The notes below the pieces were generated by a model. It was not told where the DNA came from. It made no database searches and saw only the letters and a program-made list of their open reading frames with translations. A stretch of 64,000 nucleotides of DNA from Lantana camara (taxonomy: Eukaryota; Streptophyta; Magnoliopsida; Lamiales; Verbenaceae): assembly GCA_037501455.1 (NCBI GenBank), contig CM074857.1:127149501-127213500 (forward strand), in the 5' to 3' direction. Each line of letters begins with the position of its first letter. The first letter of the stretch is position 1. The translations under genes were made by a program, and so were the position numbers. Shown one piece after another: positions 1-10,434 of the stretch.

Positions 1-619
1 ATTTTCAATTTTAATTTCAAATCTAAATCAAATCAATCCCAAAACCATGTAGGCTAAAGCGCAAAAAGTCTAATAGATGATTCAATTTAGTGTGACCCAA
101 AGACTAAGACTTCAAAATGTCTTTTGTTCATATATTCATTCTGTAATGTGGATAAGATTGCTGATAGCTTGAGATTTTGTTGAATTTGCACTCGGTGGTT
201 TACTCGAACAAAACGACAATGGCACTAAACATGACCACACTGACTGCACACGTGAGAGTAACATGATATTTAACTCAGCAAGATTAAAGTTAAACCTTAT
301 AACTTGTCCACTATTATACAGTTGAAATGATTAATACAGACCAAGTTACAATTAAGCTCGATTTGCTCCGCTCAGAAAGATTCGATGTTTTTTAGAATTA
401 AAATAGAAACATTTGCAACAAATATTTGTGAGAACACAACAAATATCCAGAAAGATAATAGAAAGAAACAATGCCAAAGCACATTTGGATCTCCTGATTC
501 CTTCAAGTCTGCACGATAATGATGTGTTTTATACTCCTACAAAAATATGATTACGTAGTTATTAGATACATATAGATTTCCATATTTTACAATCGCTTTC
601 AAAATTCATGAATTTTGCA
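1..619. other. 3' flank of RLK copy A
   Basis: No coding sequence is seen. The stretch from about 420 to 600 aligns by eye with 60,730-60,900, which lies downstream of RLK copy B: both hold the phrase AATGCCAAAGCACATTT and a following ATCTCCTGATT. It is therefore conserved 3' untranslated or downstream sequence of the paralogous kinase genes. No clear polyadenylation site was assigned. Confidence 0.5.
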
Positions 620-1041
620 TTATGAAAAGTTCCCATCAATAAATGTTACCTCCAATGGTGGAAATCTCAGTCTGTCTATTACTCTATTTCTCGTGGTGCC
701 TCCTACAACTCTGGCTTTGATTTTTTGCAGAGCAGCCACTGTTTCTATCATGTTAATTCTTTCACATGGTGAAGTGGCTGAGCATTGCATTGCCAACCTA
801 AAAATAGATGTAACACATTCCTCCGTTTTGTACAAATTCAAATCTTCTCTTGATAGCAAAGCAGGGGCGACAACTTCAGTTACTGCGTTTTCTTGCAATG
901 CTGCTCCCACCCAATCCTTCAAGCTCATATCTTGGCCAAACATATCATCGGTAGGCTTTTTACATGTAAATATCTCCAACAACAATATGCCGTAGCTGTA
1001 AACATCTCCATTTGTGGAAACTTTTCCTTCCGATCCATACT
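620..1041 (-). CDS. RLK copy A, last exon: kinase C-lobe, frame-shifted tail
   Basis: The exon starts after TTATCAG at 1042 with EYGSEGKVSTNGDVYSYG, the activation-segment end and helix F of the kinase, and continues with LLLEIFTCKKPTDDMF and the C-lobe. Against copy B there is an 8-bp insertion (GTAATAGA, partly repeating its flank) in the codons after TTRNR. Copy B there reads RQTAISTIGG and stops; copy A runs about ten residues further in another frame to TAA at 620. The change lies after the kinase fold, so by itself it may be tolerated. Confidence 0.8.
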
Positions 1042-1227
1042 CTGATAATAATTTTAATTAAATTCAGATGAATTCATGGAATTAAATGCTTGAATTTATT
1101 AAAAGAAATATTTATGAATTATTACGGTGGCATACCCTAAGGTTTGGGAAATCTCAGGGTATGAATTATCTCAAATGCTTATAAGTTAAGAAATGAAAGA
1201 AAGATGTTTGCAGTCATTCAATGTTAC

Positions 1228-2631
1228 CTGGTGCTGCGTAACCAACAGTAGCCAATGTTTTTGTCTGGATGACAGTCTCCCCTTCATCAAAGAGCTTGCT
1301 AATGCCAAAGTCAGAAAGATGAGCAGTCATATCTTCATCAAGCAATATGTTGCTTGGCTTTATATCACAATGGACAACTGGGAATGTATGACCGTGATGA
1401 AGATATTCCAATGCAAATGATACATCGATAGCTATATCAAGCTTTTGTAGCAAATCCAGACAATGACTCTCAGAATATAACCATTTCTCAAGACTCCCAT
1501 TTAGCATGTATGCAAGAATCAGTGCTTTGAAATCCACGTTACTGCAACAACCAATTATTCCAACTAAGTTTCTATGTCGGATGCTGCTCAATATTTCACT
1601 TTCGGAATCGAAACTCTTAGCAACTTCTTCCAGTTGCAAGTTGAAGACTTTTACTGCAACACTCAATCCATCAGAAAGTGTTCCCCTGAAAACGGATCCA
1701 AAACTTCCTTTTCCAACTAGATTAGTTTCACTAAAGGAATTCGTTCCCCGTTCAAGCTCTGCATATGAAATCCTTCTCCAAAAAAAACGATCGAGTGATG
1801 GAATAATAGTAGGGACTGGTATCTTTCTTCGTTGATGTCTCCTTATGAGCATAATTATGATTATCACCAGAATGATAGCTGAACTGATGGGGAGCAGTAC
1901 ATACTTCATTAACAGAAAAACACGTTTCGGCCCTGAACTCTTTTGATTTCCAACACAAGGAGGAACTTGAAATTTTGGCGCACCACAAAGAGCAAAGTTT
2001 CGAACGAATGATTGAGGAGTGAAGTTAACAAAAGGCCCCTTAGTTGGAATTTCTCCTTCCAATCTATTGATAGACACATTAATATACTGAAGAAATCGGA
2101 GATCTTCTAAGGACTTTGGGATCCCTCCAGAAAGATTATTATTAGATAAATCTAACCATGTCAAACCTTTGACATTTCCCAAGGATGGAGGGATAGACGC
2201 TTCCAACTTGTTATTCGCCAAAGATAAAACTTCTAAAGATTGACAACCATCAATTGAAGTTGGAATATCACCTGAGAGTTGATTAGAGGACAAATTTAAT
2301 TGATTGATTACTCTCAAATTTCCAATTTCAGCTGACAAATGACCACTCAAATTGTTCATGGACAAATCTAGATAGATCAGGTCTCTAAGATTCCAGAAGC
2401 TGGAAGGTATGGTGGAATTGAGCTTGTTTGAGTTTAAATAGACATTTCTCAGGGATTTAAGCTGACCCAAGCAATCAGGTATGGGACCTGTGAGCATATT
2501 ACTTTCAAAGTCCAAGTCCCCCAAACTACTCATCAGGCAAATATCAGGAGGTATAGATCCCGTCAGCTGATTTTCGCCAAGAGATATTATTTCAGGATGT
2601 TTTAATTTCCCAAGTGTTGCTGGGATGGTCC
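1228..2631 (-). CDS. RLK copy A, main exon: LRRs, transmembrane helix, most of the kinase
   Basis: This 1.4-kb exon begins after CTCACAG at 2632 with GTIPATLGKL, upstream of the first internal Met. It encodes about eight LRRs, a juxta-LRR Cys motif (FALCGAPKF, then VPPC), a transmembrane segment (SSAIILVIIIIMLI) followed by basic residues, then the kinase. Kinase marks are VGKGSFGSVFRG, VAVKVF, HCDIKPSNILLD and SDFGISKLF. Cys replaces Arg before the catalytic Asp, the non-RD signature of pattern-recognition receptors. The exon ends at GCAGCACCAG followed by GTAACA, and GAG TAT in the last exon completes the APEYG element. No stop is seen in the exon. Confidence 0.85.
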
Positions 2632-2853
2632 CTGTGAGAATTACAAGTTAAATATACCTGTTAAATTTTAAGTATTCTTAGAATTTTATGTTGGAATTAA
2701 AAAAAGAAGAAAGTTCGAACGAGACAAAGAAGGAAAACAAACCTGATGCATGAAGTTAAATTTTCTTGAATGTTGATTTATAATTAATTCCCAATACGTT
2801 GTTTTACGATAAGCAAAAATTATGTTGATTTTTCAAATGGAAAGATATCATAC

Positions 2854-3072
2854 CGGTGAAGTAGTTTCCCCCAAGATACAACCTCGTAAGCATGCTCAAA
2901 TTTCCAATTTCACTTGGGATGTGGCCATTGAGATGGTTGCTGGACAATGCCAGTATTTCAAGATTACTGCACTTGTATATATTTGATGGAATTTGCCCGT
3001 TTAGCTGATTACCCTCAAGGACCAGTAGTTTCAGTTTTGACATGTTGTTGCACATGTTACTTGAGAGCTTAT
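2854..3072 (-). CDS. RLK copy A, LRR exon (duplicate 1)
   Basis: A 219-bp exon bounded by TTTCAG and CACCG followed by GTATGA. It encodes about three LRRs, beginning DKLSSNMCNNMSKL and ending GGNYFTG. It is the paralogue of 3685-3903. In RLK copy B only the donor edge of this exon survives (about 63,165-63,177), joined directly to an A-rich tract. Confidence 0.7.
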
Positions 3073-3444
3073 CTGAAAGATAGACAATTATGTATTAATG
3101 TTAACTAACAGTGAAAGAAAGATAGACAATTATATATTAATATTAAGTTGGCTAACTGTGAAATATTCTCCTAATTAAGCTGCCTCAAACATACAGTCTC
3201 TTTCGGGATATACCCAGGTTATGGATAATGATTTACTATAAAATGAAAGCCCAATATTTGAAGCATATACATTCTTTATTAATTGTTAACTATTAACATA
3301 TTATATTTAGTATATTTATAATTATGGATAAAACTTATATGGCTTTTGTGGTCTTCTCATGTGCTGTTCACAAAACTTAAGTTTTATATATTTATTGTGT
3401 TAACAATTCAAGAAGGAAATTTGAAAATCAACTTCGTATCTAGA

Positions 3445-3625
3445 GATGTAAACAAGACGAGTTCGTTCACGAGCCTAATGAGTCGACCCAATAAAAGTTC
3501 AAGTTCAAATTCGGGATAGTCAAACTCGAATCGAACCTTGACTCAGTTCGTGAATTCAACTAACTGAACTTGAACTCATTCTTTTTTAAATTTCGGTTCG
3601 CGAATCCTAACATTTAAATTTAAAA
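3445..3625. repeat. AACCGAACC-rich block, possible hAT-type relic (copy 1)
   Basis: An intronic block rich in GAACC/CGAAC words, starting near GATGTAAACAAGACGAG and ending near GGTTCGCGAATCC. Plant non-autonomous hAT elements often have termini of this style, but no intact terminal repeats or TSD were found. It is shared with the second copy at 4675-4845 because the whole intron was duplicated. Confidence 0.4.
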
Positions 3626-3684
3626 AAAAAAATATTTATTATACATAATATTATTAATATCCACCAATAATAGAGATATCATAC

Positions 3685-3903
3685 CGGTGAAGTAGTTCGA
3701 CTGAAGATACAACCTCCCAAGCATGCTCAAATTTCCAATTTCACTTGGGATGTGGCCGTTGAAATGGTTGAAGGAGAGATTGATGTAGTCGAGCTCTTCA
3801 CACTTGTATATATTTGGTGGAATTTCTCCTTGTAGCTGATTATTGTAAAGGCTCAGTATTTTCAATTTTGGCATGTTGTTGCACATGTCATCAGGTAGCT
3901 TAC
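3685..3903 (-). CDS. RLK copy A, LRR exon (duplicate 2)
   Basis: A 219-bp exon bounded by TTTCAG at its 5' side and CACCG followed by GTATGA at its 3' side. It encodes about three LRRs starting GKLPDDMCNNMPKL and ending SNYFTG. It is the upstream member of a tandem pair with the exon at 2854-3072, which has the same length, borders and phase, so inclusion of both keeps the frame. The flanking intron sequence is duplicated too. Confidence 0.7.
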
Positions 3904-4203
3904 CTGAAAGAAAGATAGACAATTATATATTAATATTAAGTTGACTAACTGTGATATATTCTCCTAATTAAGCAGACTCAAACATACAATCTCTTTCTGG
4001 ATATTCCCATTGAGATTTCATAGTCCAATCTAAAAAATGATTTACTATAAAATGAGAGGCCAATATTTGAAATTTGAAACATATACATTGTTTATTAATT
4101 GTTAACCATTAACATATTATATTCAATGGATAAAGTTATATGACTTTTATGGTGTTGTGTTGATCACAAAACTTAAAGTTTTATATATTTTTTGTGTTAA
4201 CAA

Positions 4204-4632
4204 TGTAAGAATATTTCTTATTGGACTTTTATTAATTGATGGTTGTATTAAAATAAAACGGGCTAAATAAATACGGTTAATGGGACAAGACTTATTAGGC
4301 CTATTTATTTGACCCACTATCTTTAAAGGCTTGATTTTAGTAGATGTGGTCTGACAGCTGGTGTAGGTCCACTCTAGAAAGCCCATGATGGGAGGGCTCC
4401 TAGGGGTTTATATATCGTGGCTAGGTCCCCTCTCCACTCCACGTTCTTGATATTCTGCTTTCTATCTAAGCTGTCAACTGTCGGTGAGAGAAGGAGAGGA
4501 ATACTAGATGACTTGACCAATAACATTGGTAATATTAGAATCAATTCAGTAAATTCAATAGGCAGAAAATCAGGTATGTCTATATTCGGTATTCTAGATT
4601 CATGATGTTGATCTTGGTGAAAATATCTTACA
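4204..4632. mobile_element. 429-bp solo LTR inside an RLK intron
   Basis: The insertion begins TGTAAGAATATTT and ends AAATATCTTACA, giving the TG...CA ends and short inverted termini of an LTR. It is flanked by the 5-bp TSD AACAA at 4199-4203 and 4633-4637. The empty site GTGTTAACAATTCAAG is present at the equivalent place in the first tandem copy (about 3399-3414). No coding sequence, PBS or PPT is present, so this is a solo LTR rather than a whole element. It inserted after the exon duplication or into one copy only. Confidence 0.85.
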
Positions 4633-4674
4633 AACAATTCAAGAAGGAAATTTGAAAATCAACTTTGTACCTAG

Positions 4675-4845
4675 GGATGCAAACGAGACGAGTTCGTTTG
4701 CGAGCCTAACGCGTCGAACCAATAAAAGTTCAGATTCATATTCAGGATAGTCGAACTTCAACCGAACCTTGGCTCGGTTCATAATTTCAACGAACGGAAC
4801 TCGAACCCATTCTTTTTTAAATTTCGACTCGCGAACTCTAACATT
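4675..4845. repeat. AACCGAACC-rich block, possible hAT-type relic (copy 2)
   Basis: The duplicate of the block at 3445-3625, starting near GGGATGCAAACGAGACGAG and ending near GACTCGCGAACTC. Same content and orientation, diverged at several positions. Confidence 0.4.
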
Positions 4846-4899
4846 TTAATAAAAAAAAAATATTTATTATATTATAATATTATTAATATCCACCAATGA

Positions 4900-5425
4900 T
4901 ACTGTCACGACGCTAGATATTATCAATATATATCCATATTATCAATTTTAAATTTCGTCAATAAAATTTATATCATCCACAACAAGATACTCTATTTTAG
5001 GTCAAGCCTTAAAAGCCCATGTTAACCCAACTAGGCCCAAATTAATTGGTCCATCGTTAGAGAAACCTAAGTTAATACAAAGGCTAAAGAGTCCCACACT
5101 GTGTAATGATGTAATCAGTGGTTATTGAGTTCTACTTCTTCCAATTGTTTAATTTAATAACACAATCAAATTTTCCCCTCCAACTATTTTTATTTAGAAT
5201 ACATAATATGAATTTTATATATTTTATTAATTTTTTATAATTTTAAAAAATTTAAAAGCTAATATAAAATAAAATAGAGTTATAATTATTGAAAGAAAGA
5301 ATCACGTGCAGAAGGCAAATGGCCCATAAATCACGTGCCTTGACAAGTCTTTTAATGCTCACAATTAAAACATTAGTTGTATTTTTCCTTTTCAGCTCTT
5401 TTAATCATTCATTCATACAGACGAA
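4900..5425. other. Non-coding DNA between RLK LRR pieces
   Basis: AT-rich sequence lying in what would be an intron of RLK copy A. No LRR coding sequence, splice-bounded exon or mobile-element end was recognised. The missing part of the truncated LRR exon may have been lost here. Confidence 0.4.
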
Positions 5426-5616
5426 TCAATGCATATTAGTGAATACAAAGCCAATAGTTGAAGGGAGAGTACCAGAAAATTCGTTTACTGCAAGATCTAT
5501 TCTCTTCAAGGTTGATATATTGAATAGGGAGAAAGGTATGAAACCATATAAAGAATTGACGCCTAGATATACTATCTCCAAGTAAGATATATTCGCAAGC
5601 TCTTGCGGCAATTCAC
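5426..5616 (-). pseudogene. RLK copy A, exon 2 fragment ending in a stop
   Basis: The exon begins after ATTACAG at 5617 and continues the LRR frame with GELPQELANISYLEI, followed by GTLPSTIGF. It then meets TGA at 5426-5428 where the next LRR should continue. No donor in the shared phase is visible before the stop; a GTATTC inside the codons after TIG would give the wrong phase. The rest of this LRR exon is missing and the next recognisable LRR coding sequence is 1.5 kb away. Confidence 0.65.
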
Positions 5617-5727
5617 CTGTAATAGTATATGAATAATGATAGTATTAAACAAACATTTGAATTTTATGCATCAGTTTTGGTTTAAGTATTATTTTGATTG
5701 AACAATACACGACCGATGCGATCATAC

Positions 5728-6361
5728 CTGTGAAATTATTGTAGGATAAACGTATCTCTTTAAGCTCTGTGCACTTGTATATATTTTGAGGAATTGGCCC
5801 CGATAGTTGATTCCATGAGAGATACAACAATTCTAATTTTGGAATATAATTGCATATATCGCTTGGAAGAGTACCGGATAGATCATTAGCTCTGAGATCA
5901 ATGCTTCTCATAGAAGACAAGTTGAAGATGCCATACGGTATGGAACCGGTCAAGTTGTTGTACTGCAAATTTATCTCCTTCAAACGCCGCAAATTAGACA
6001 ACTCGTGAGGTATGAAACCTGTGAAAAAGTTGGAACTAATGTCCAAAGATAGAAGAAATGTTAAGTTTCCAAGATGAGGAGCAATAGTTCCTCCGATGTG
6101 GAAATGAGAAAGATTCAAGGATGAAACCCGTAGATGTTTGGCACCACAAGAGACGCCAATCCAGTTACAGAATGATGTGTTAGTGGACCAATTCTTGGCC
6201 AAAATAGCATTAGGGTCTGAAGTGATGGAATTTTTGAAGGCAAGCAATGCATCATGATCTGTGGTTAAATTAGAAAATATTGTGTTTGAGCTGAGTGAAA
6301 TGCTATTCAGAAACAACAGAACAAGAGCAAAGGAAAAACAAGGATTCCCCATGAAATGCAT
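5728..6361 (-). CDS. RLK copy A, exon 1: signal peptide, LRR cap, first LRRs
   Basis: The start chosen is the ATG at 6361, because the peptide then opens with a short leader and a hydrophobic run (FALVLLFLNSIS), a good signal peptide. An in-frame ATG at 6418 lies upstream of a TATA-like box and is less likely. Residues about 32-70 form the plant LRR N-terminal cap (TDHDALLAFKNSI, then SFCNWIGVSC). About five LRRs follow with the LxxLDLSxNxxTGxIP pattern. The exon ends at 5728 in ACAG followed by GTATGA, splitting the Gly codon after one base, the same phase as all later LRR exons. The intron 5727-5617 ends in ATTACAG. The exon itself is intact. Confidence 0.8.
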
Positions 6362-6396
6362 GATAATAATGAAACTTATGCCTGTAAATACTTGTG

Positions 6397-6406
6397 CATT
6401 TATAAA
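6397..6406 (-). promoter_or_regulatory. TATA-like box for RLK copy A
   Basis: On the minus strand TTTATAAATG lies about 40 bp upstream of the chosen ATG at 6361. This spacing would leave only a very short 5' UTR, so it is a candidate, not a firm promoter. Confidence 0.3.
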
Positions 6407-6419
6407 CCTTGAAAGCAAT

Positions 6420-7483
6420 ATCTAGCAGCAAGAGTCAACATGCTGAAAGCCACTTGGTGTACGGGCAAGAAGACCCAACCCGATGTACAAGTTACGTTAG
6501 AAAAATTGTATGCAAAAACAAAAGATTGACCAAAACACTCTCTTATGCACCACAAAAGTCAAAAATACAATCCACAAAAGTCAAAAATACAATGATATAT
6601 GTGATAATCTTATTTTGATTTTTCTAAACAAATGTCTAGAGAAGTGATTCGACTTCTATCTTTATTAATATCTTTTTATGTCCTCTGGGTCAATAAAGCA
6701 TTATGCCCTTTTAAGTCTGGGTCAAGCATTATGTCCTCCTTTAAGTCTAAGTCAATAAAGCATCTTGACACTAAGAGATTCTTGAATATTTTCTTTATTG
6801 ATATTTGTTGTTCCAATCATTCTTTGCAGTTTATCCACAGTCTTTTTGGACCAATAAAACCTACATATTTTGCCGCCAAGACGATGACATTCACGTAAAC
6901 AATAGATGAATGTGAAGAGACTTAATCTTGTAACCAATTTTTAGTAGTTTCAGGAGTCAGGACTCGTTTTGTAGTTTTAAATATGTGTTTAGTTAAGTAT
7001 AGTTATTTATAGTTTCGTTTCATAAAAAAAGTATAGTTGATATTTTATATATTTCAATTACTTATATATTTTCCTATTATACATATAACAAATTAATTTA
7101 ATTGCTCTCTCCATTGTGCAAAGATGGTGCGTTTCTTTTCTTCGAACCGATTGAAAAATAATAGTTCATCAATTAGTAAAATGACAAAAAAAAATAAAAT
7201 TCCATAATTTTATAATGATACTGATACCTCATATTAACTAGTATATCTATAAGTTACCATTATGTTGAAAAACTAAAACGAAGAAAGAATTAAATAAGGA
7301 GAAAAAAGAAAATTTAGAGGTTGACTATAAATTAGAAAAGTAAATGGCTTTTGATTTAGGGAAAAAAAGAGAAATCATCTTTACGCACGGACATAATAAG
7401 TACATTATATAATTTATATTCAAACGCATAAAAATACAAAAATAAGTACATATATAATACACATGCGGTTATATTTTGAAGGA
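6420..7483. other. Upstream region of RLK copy A, no gene
   Basis: No coding region is supported. A stretch at about 6,690-6,890 (TTGTTGTTCCAATCATTC; a TTTTAAGTCTGGGTC-type phrase) is conserved in the same orientation at 60,080-60,240, on the far side of the transposon block. It is therefore probably ancestral upstream sequence of the RLK family. From about 6,960 to 7,483 the DNA is AT-rich with no recognisable structure. Confidence 0.5.
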
Positions 7484-7836
7484 TATTGAATAATGAGCTT
7501 TGGCCTTACTCACCCCCAAAAGCTAGCTGTTGAGGGGAGGTTTGCCATGCCATTATATATTGAATACCACATCACTAATTATTCGATGTGGGACATTTAA
7601 CACACCCCCGTCACGCCCAAATTGGTGCGTGAACATTGCAGGAATGAACATCTGCAAGCCGGGTGGAGAGAAGAGACAGGCACAGGAATCGAACATCTGT
7701 GAACCCGCTCTGATACCATATTGAATAATGAGTTTGGCCTTACTCACCCTCAAAAGCTAGCTGTTGAGGGGAGGTTTGCCATGCCATTATATATTGAATA
7801 CCACATCACTAATTATTCGATGTGGGACATTTAACA
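7484..7836 (-). mobile_element. TRIM (terminal-repeat retrotransposon in miniature), complete
   Basis: Two direct terminal repeats, 7484-7602 (119 bp) and 7719-7836 (118 bp), flank a 116-bp interior. On the minus strand the repeat opens TGTTAAATGTCCCACATCG, a start typical of plant TRIMs, and ends TTCAATA, where the usual CA has become TA in both copies. Next to the right repeat the minus strand reads TGGTATCAGAGCGGGTTC, an 18-base initiator-tRNA-Met primer-binding site. Next to the left repeat lies a polypurine run (GACGGGGGTG). A TSD-like AAGGA occurs on both sides, offset by one base on the right. No protein is encoded, as expected of a TRIM, so mobility depends on enzymes supplied in trans. 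Confidence 0.88.
7701..7718 (-). other. TRIM primer-binding site (tRNA-iMet)
   Basis: Minus-strand TGGTATCAGAGCGGGTTC directly abuts the 5' terminal repeat and matches the 3' end of plant initiator tRNA-Met. It fixes the minus-strand polarity of the element. Confidence 0.85.
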
Positions 7837-7911
7837 AAAGGAGTTTAAAATACATCCGTAGAAAGTTAAAATTTATGCTTAATAAAAATATCATATGTCA
7901 AAATTGAGTGT

Positions 7912-7955
7912 ATATATATATATATATGTATCTATATATATATATATATATATAT
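7912..7955. repeat. (TA)n microsatellite
   Basis: An alternating TA tract interrupted by TGTATC, just outside the left Helitron. Simple-sequence DNA with no other signal. Confidence 0.7.
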
Positions 7956-8285
7956 TAAAATTATATTTTTTATTTTTAATTTTAAGAATTTTAATTAATA
8001 AATTCCTAAACTAACTATTCAATTAATTGATATTTCTTATCTTATAACTTATAAAAGCACGAATAGTTTCTTACAAAATACGGATCGCCTAAAATATCCT
8101 CACAACAATTACTTCAATAATTATTTGTCAAGGATAATGATGTAAATACATGTTATAGATTATTAATTAATTATATTTAAAAAACATATATTAACATAAA
8201 ATAGGACTCTTTGTAGAAGTAAAATTTCTCCAACTTACCTAGAAAAGATATATAGTTCAAAAAGGATTGTTTTAATATTACTATA

Positions 8286-9298
8286 TTAATTAATTGTATT
8301 CAAATTTATATTATAAGTTGTCTATTTTTTTAATTTTAAGGCCTATAATTTAAAATGGTATAATAAGATATATCTAATGAATTGAAAAACAACAAATTGA
8401 TTCACTTATTTTAATCAATTTTTGTAATTATGTAAAATAAAATATTATTTAGATAAGTTACATAAAATAATTTTCAATAAATCAAGCATAATGTAAGTCT
8501 AATTATATAACTCCATAGTTCTATTTATCTAAATCAATAAACTTTCTTAAAATATAATCATATTATAATTCTATAAATTTATCTAATTAACAAAATAATA
8601 TAATTTAATGATTTATATAAAATATTTTTCAATAAATTAATTAATCTTAATGTAATACTTTTAATTAACTAATACTAATATAATTTTAATTATTTAAATC
8701 TAATTAACCATATAATCTTCCTTTAGTTTATATGATAAAATATAAACTAAATACTTCAAAGCACGAATAGCGTTTTTGGTTTCTTAATTCTACAATTTTA
8801 ATTAATTGTATTCAAATTTTATAATATAAGTTGCCTGTTTTTTAATTTTGAGGCCTATAATTTAAAATGTTATAATAAGATATATCTAATGAATTGAAAA
8901 ACAACAAATGGATTCACTTTATAAAAATTTTTAATTATGTAAAATAAAATATTATTTAAATAAGTTACATAGAATAACTTTCAATAAATCAATCATAATG
9001 TAAGTCTAATTATATAAGTCCATAGTTCTAATTATCTAAATCCATATCTTAAATTATAATCATATTATAATTCTATAAACTTATCTAATTAACAAAATAA
9101 TATAATTTATGATTTACATAAAATATTTTTCAATAAACTAATTAATCCTAATCTAATAATTTTTATAACTAATACTAATATAATTTTAATTATCTAAATC
9201 CAACTAACCATATAATTTTCCTTTAGTTTATATGATAAAATATAAACTAAATACTTCAAAACACGATAACGTTTTTGGTTTCTTAATTCTACAATTTA
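8286..9298. repeat. Tandem duplication (about 0.5 kb unit) in the left Helitron
   Basis: Two direct units, about 8286-8807 and 8808-9298. Each opens TTAATTGTATTCAAATTT, contains GGCCTATAATTTAAAATG and closes GTTTTTGGTTTCTTAATTCT. Entirely AT-rich and non-coding. The same pair occurs in reverse in the right copy (about 58,800-59,810), so the duplication predates the spread of the element. Confidence 0.75.
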
Positions 9299-10434
9299 GA
9301 ATTGTAGGTTCTCAAGCCAAAGTTACTTTAAATTAAGAATACTAAGAAAACTCAATATGTGTGCATATAAAAATAAGATATAAACTAATTTTATACATAA
9401 TTTTTACAATATTCGATTAAACATTTATATAAATATACTCTTTTAATTATTTCTACTATATAAATAAAATCAATTATAAAAAAAATAAACATAAATCTGA
9501 AATAATACTCACTAGAAGATTACAAATAAAAAAATAAAATGCAAGATCAAATGACAAAGAGAATATAAAAAATAAATAAATTAAATAAAAAAGAAATAAA
9601 GAATAGTTGGTTTAAAAAAAAAATTACTTGATTTTAATGTATATGCACATGCATACCAAAATTAAGACCGACTTGAAATATCTTCACAAATATATGCGAG
9701 AATTAATATAGCGTAATGGTAACAAAATTTCGAAGATTAGATTAAAAATTTCAAGATGTTAGATTGGTTGTCAGTTCAAGAAAGATATGGATTTTTTTTT
9801 AATTTAAACTAAATGAGATTGATCCAATAGTTATCAATTTATTTTTACATTCTCCAAAGTAGCAATATACAACTTATTGGCCGAATCTAAACTTGAAGGA
9901 CATTTTGAATTGGGATCATTGCTCAGAAACAATGGTTCTTGAACAGTTTTCAATGTGCTCGAAAAGCAAAAAAATAAAACAAAAATACAAAGAATTTCTA
10001 AAGCATTATGTATGAGACAAACAAGGTAAATATTCAAATGATTTGGAGGAAGAATTGAGGGCAGAATATAACAAACTATGGCAACAAAAAGAGATTATTT
10101 GGCTTTAAGAGTTGAGAATTAATTGGCTCAAATTTAGGGATAAACAAACAAGTTTCTTTTATCTGTCAGCCATAATGAGAAGAAGAAGGAATCAGATGAA
10201 TGCTCTGAAAATAGACAATGAATAAGCAACCAACAAAGATTATCAGGTGTGTATTTGTCTAATTTCAAAAATTAACACTCTACAAAAAAAAAAAAAAAAA
10301 AAGAGTTTTAGCCCATTACGTTGTGCAACATATTGCTCAAATTAATACTCACTAGAAGAATACAAATAAAAAAATAGAATGCAAGATCAAATGACAAAGA
10401 GAATATAAAAAAGAGATAAATTAAATAAAAAAGA

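Larger units (their letters stand above)
2838..4898. repeat. Tandem duplication of an LRR exon plus intron in RLK copy A
   Basis: Two direct copies lie end to end: 2838-3665 (about 828 bp) and 3666-4898 (about 800 bp once the 429-bp LTR and one TSD copy are removed). Both contain one 219-bp LRR exon, then matching intron sequence (GATAGACAATTATATATTAA; ATGATTTACTATAAAATGA), a GTTAACAA site, an AACCGAACC-rich block and ATATCCACCAAT. Copies differ at scattered positions, so the event is not recent. Confidence 0.75.
620..6361 (-). pseudogene. LRR receptor-like kinase, copy A (non-RD, Xa21/At3g47570 type), probably broken
   Basis: The gene reads right to left. It encodes a signal peptide, an N-terminal LRR cap, extracellular LRRs, a transmembrane helix and a cytoplasmic Ser/Thr kinase, the layout of LRR-XII plasma-membrane immune receptors. 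Exons inferred from GT/AG borders in a common phase are 6361-5728, 5616-5426, 3903-3685, 3072-2854, 2631-1228 and 1041-620. Together they give about 1,030 codons, a normal family length. The kinase has the glycine loop VGKGSFGSV, the VAVK lysine, HCD in place of HRD (non-RD), DFG, and APEYGSEG across the last intron. Damage: TGA at 5426-5428 truncates the second exon in mid-LRR, and no in-phase donor was found before it. An 8-bp insertion relative to copy B near 675-685 shifts the last codons. One LRR exon with its intron is tandemly duplicated. The LRR-RLK call is sure; pseudogene status is inferred, since alternative splicing could bypass the stop. Confidence 0.8.

Noticed and set aside
9834..10037. 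Short open frames in the Helitron arms (also 13,521-13,733, 14,040-14,687, 55,650-56,297) as genes
   Set aside because: They are conserved only because the two Helitrons are nearly identical. They overlap the LINE relic antisense or AT-rich DNA and show no domain.
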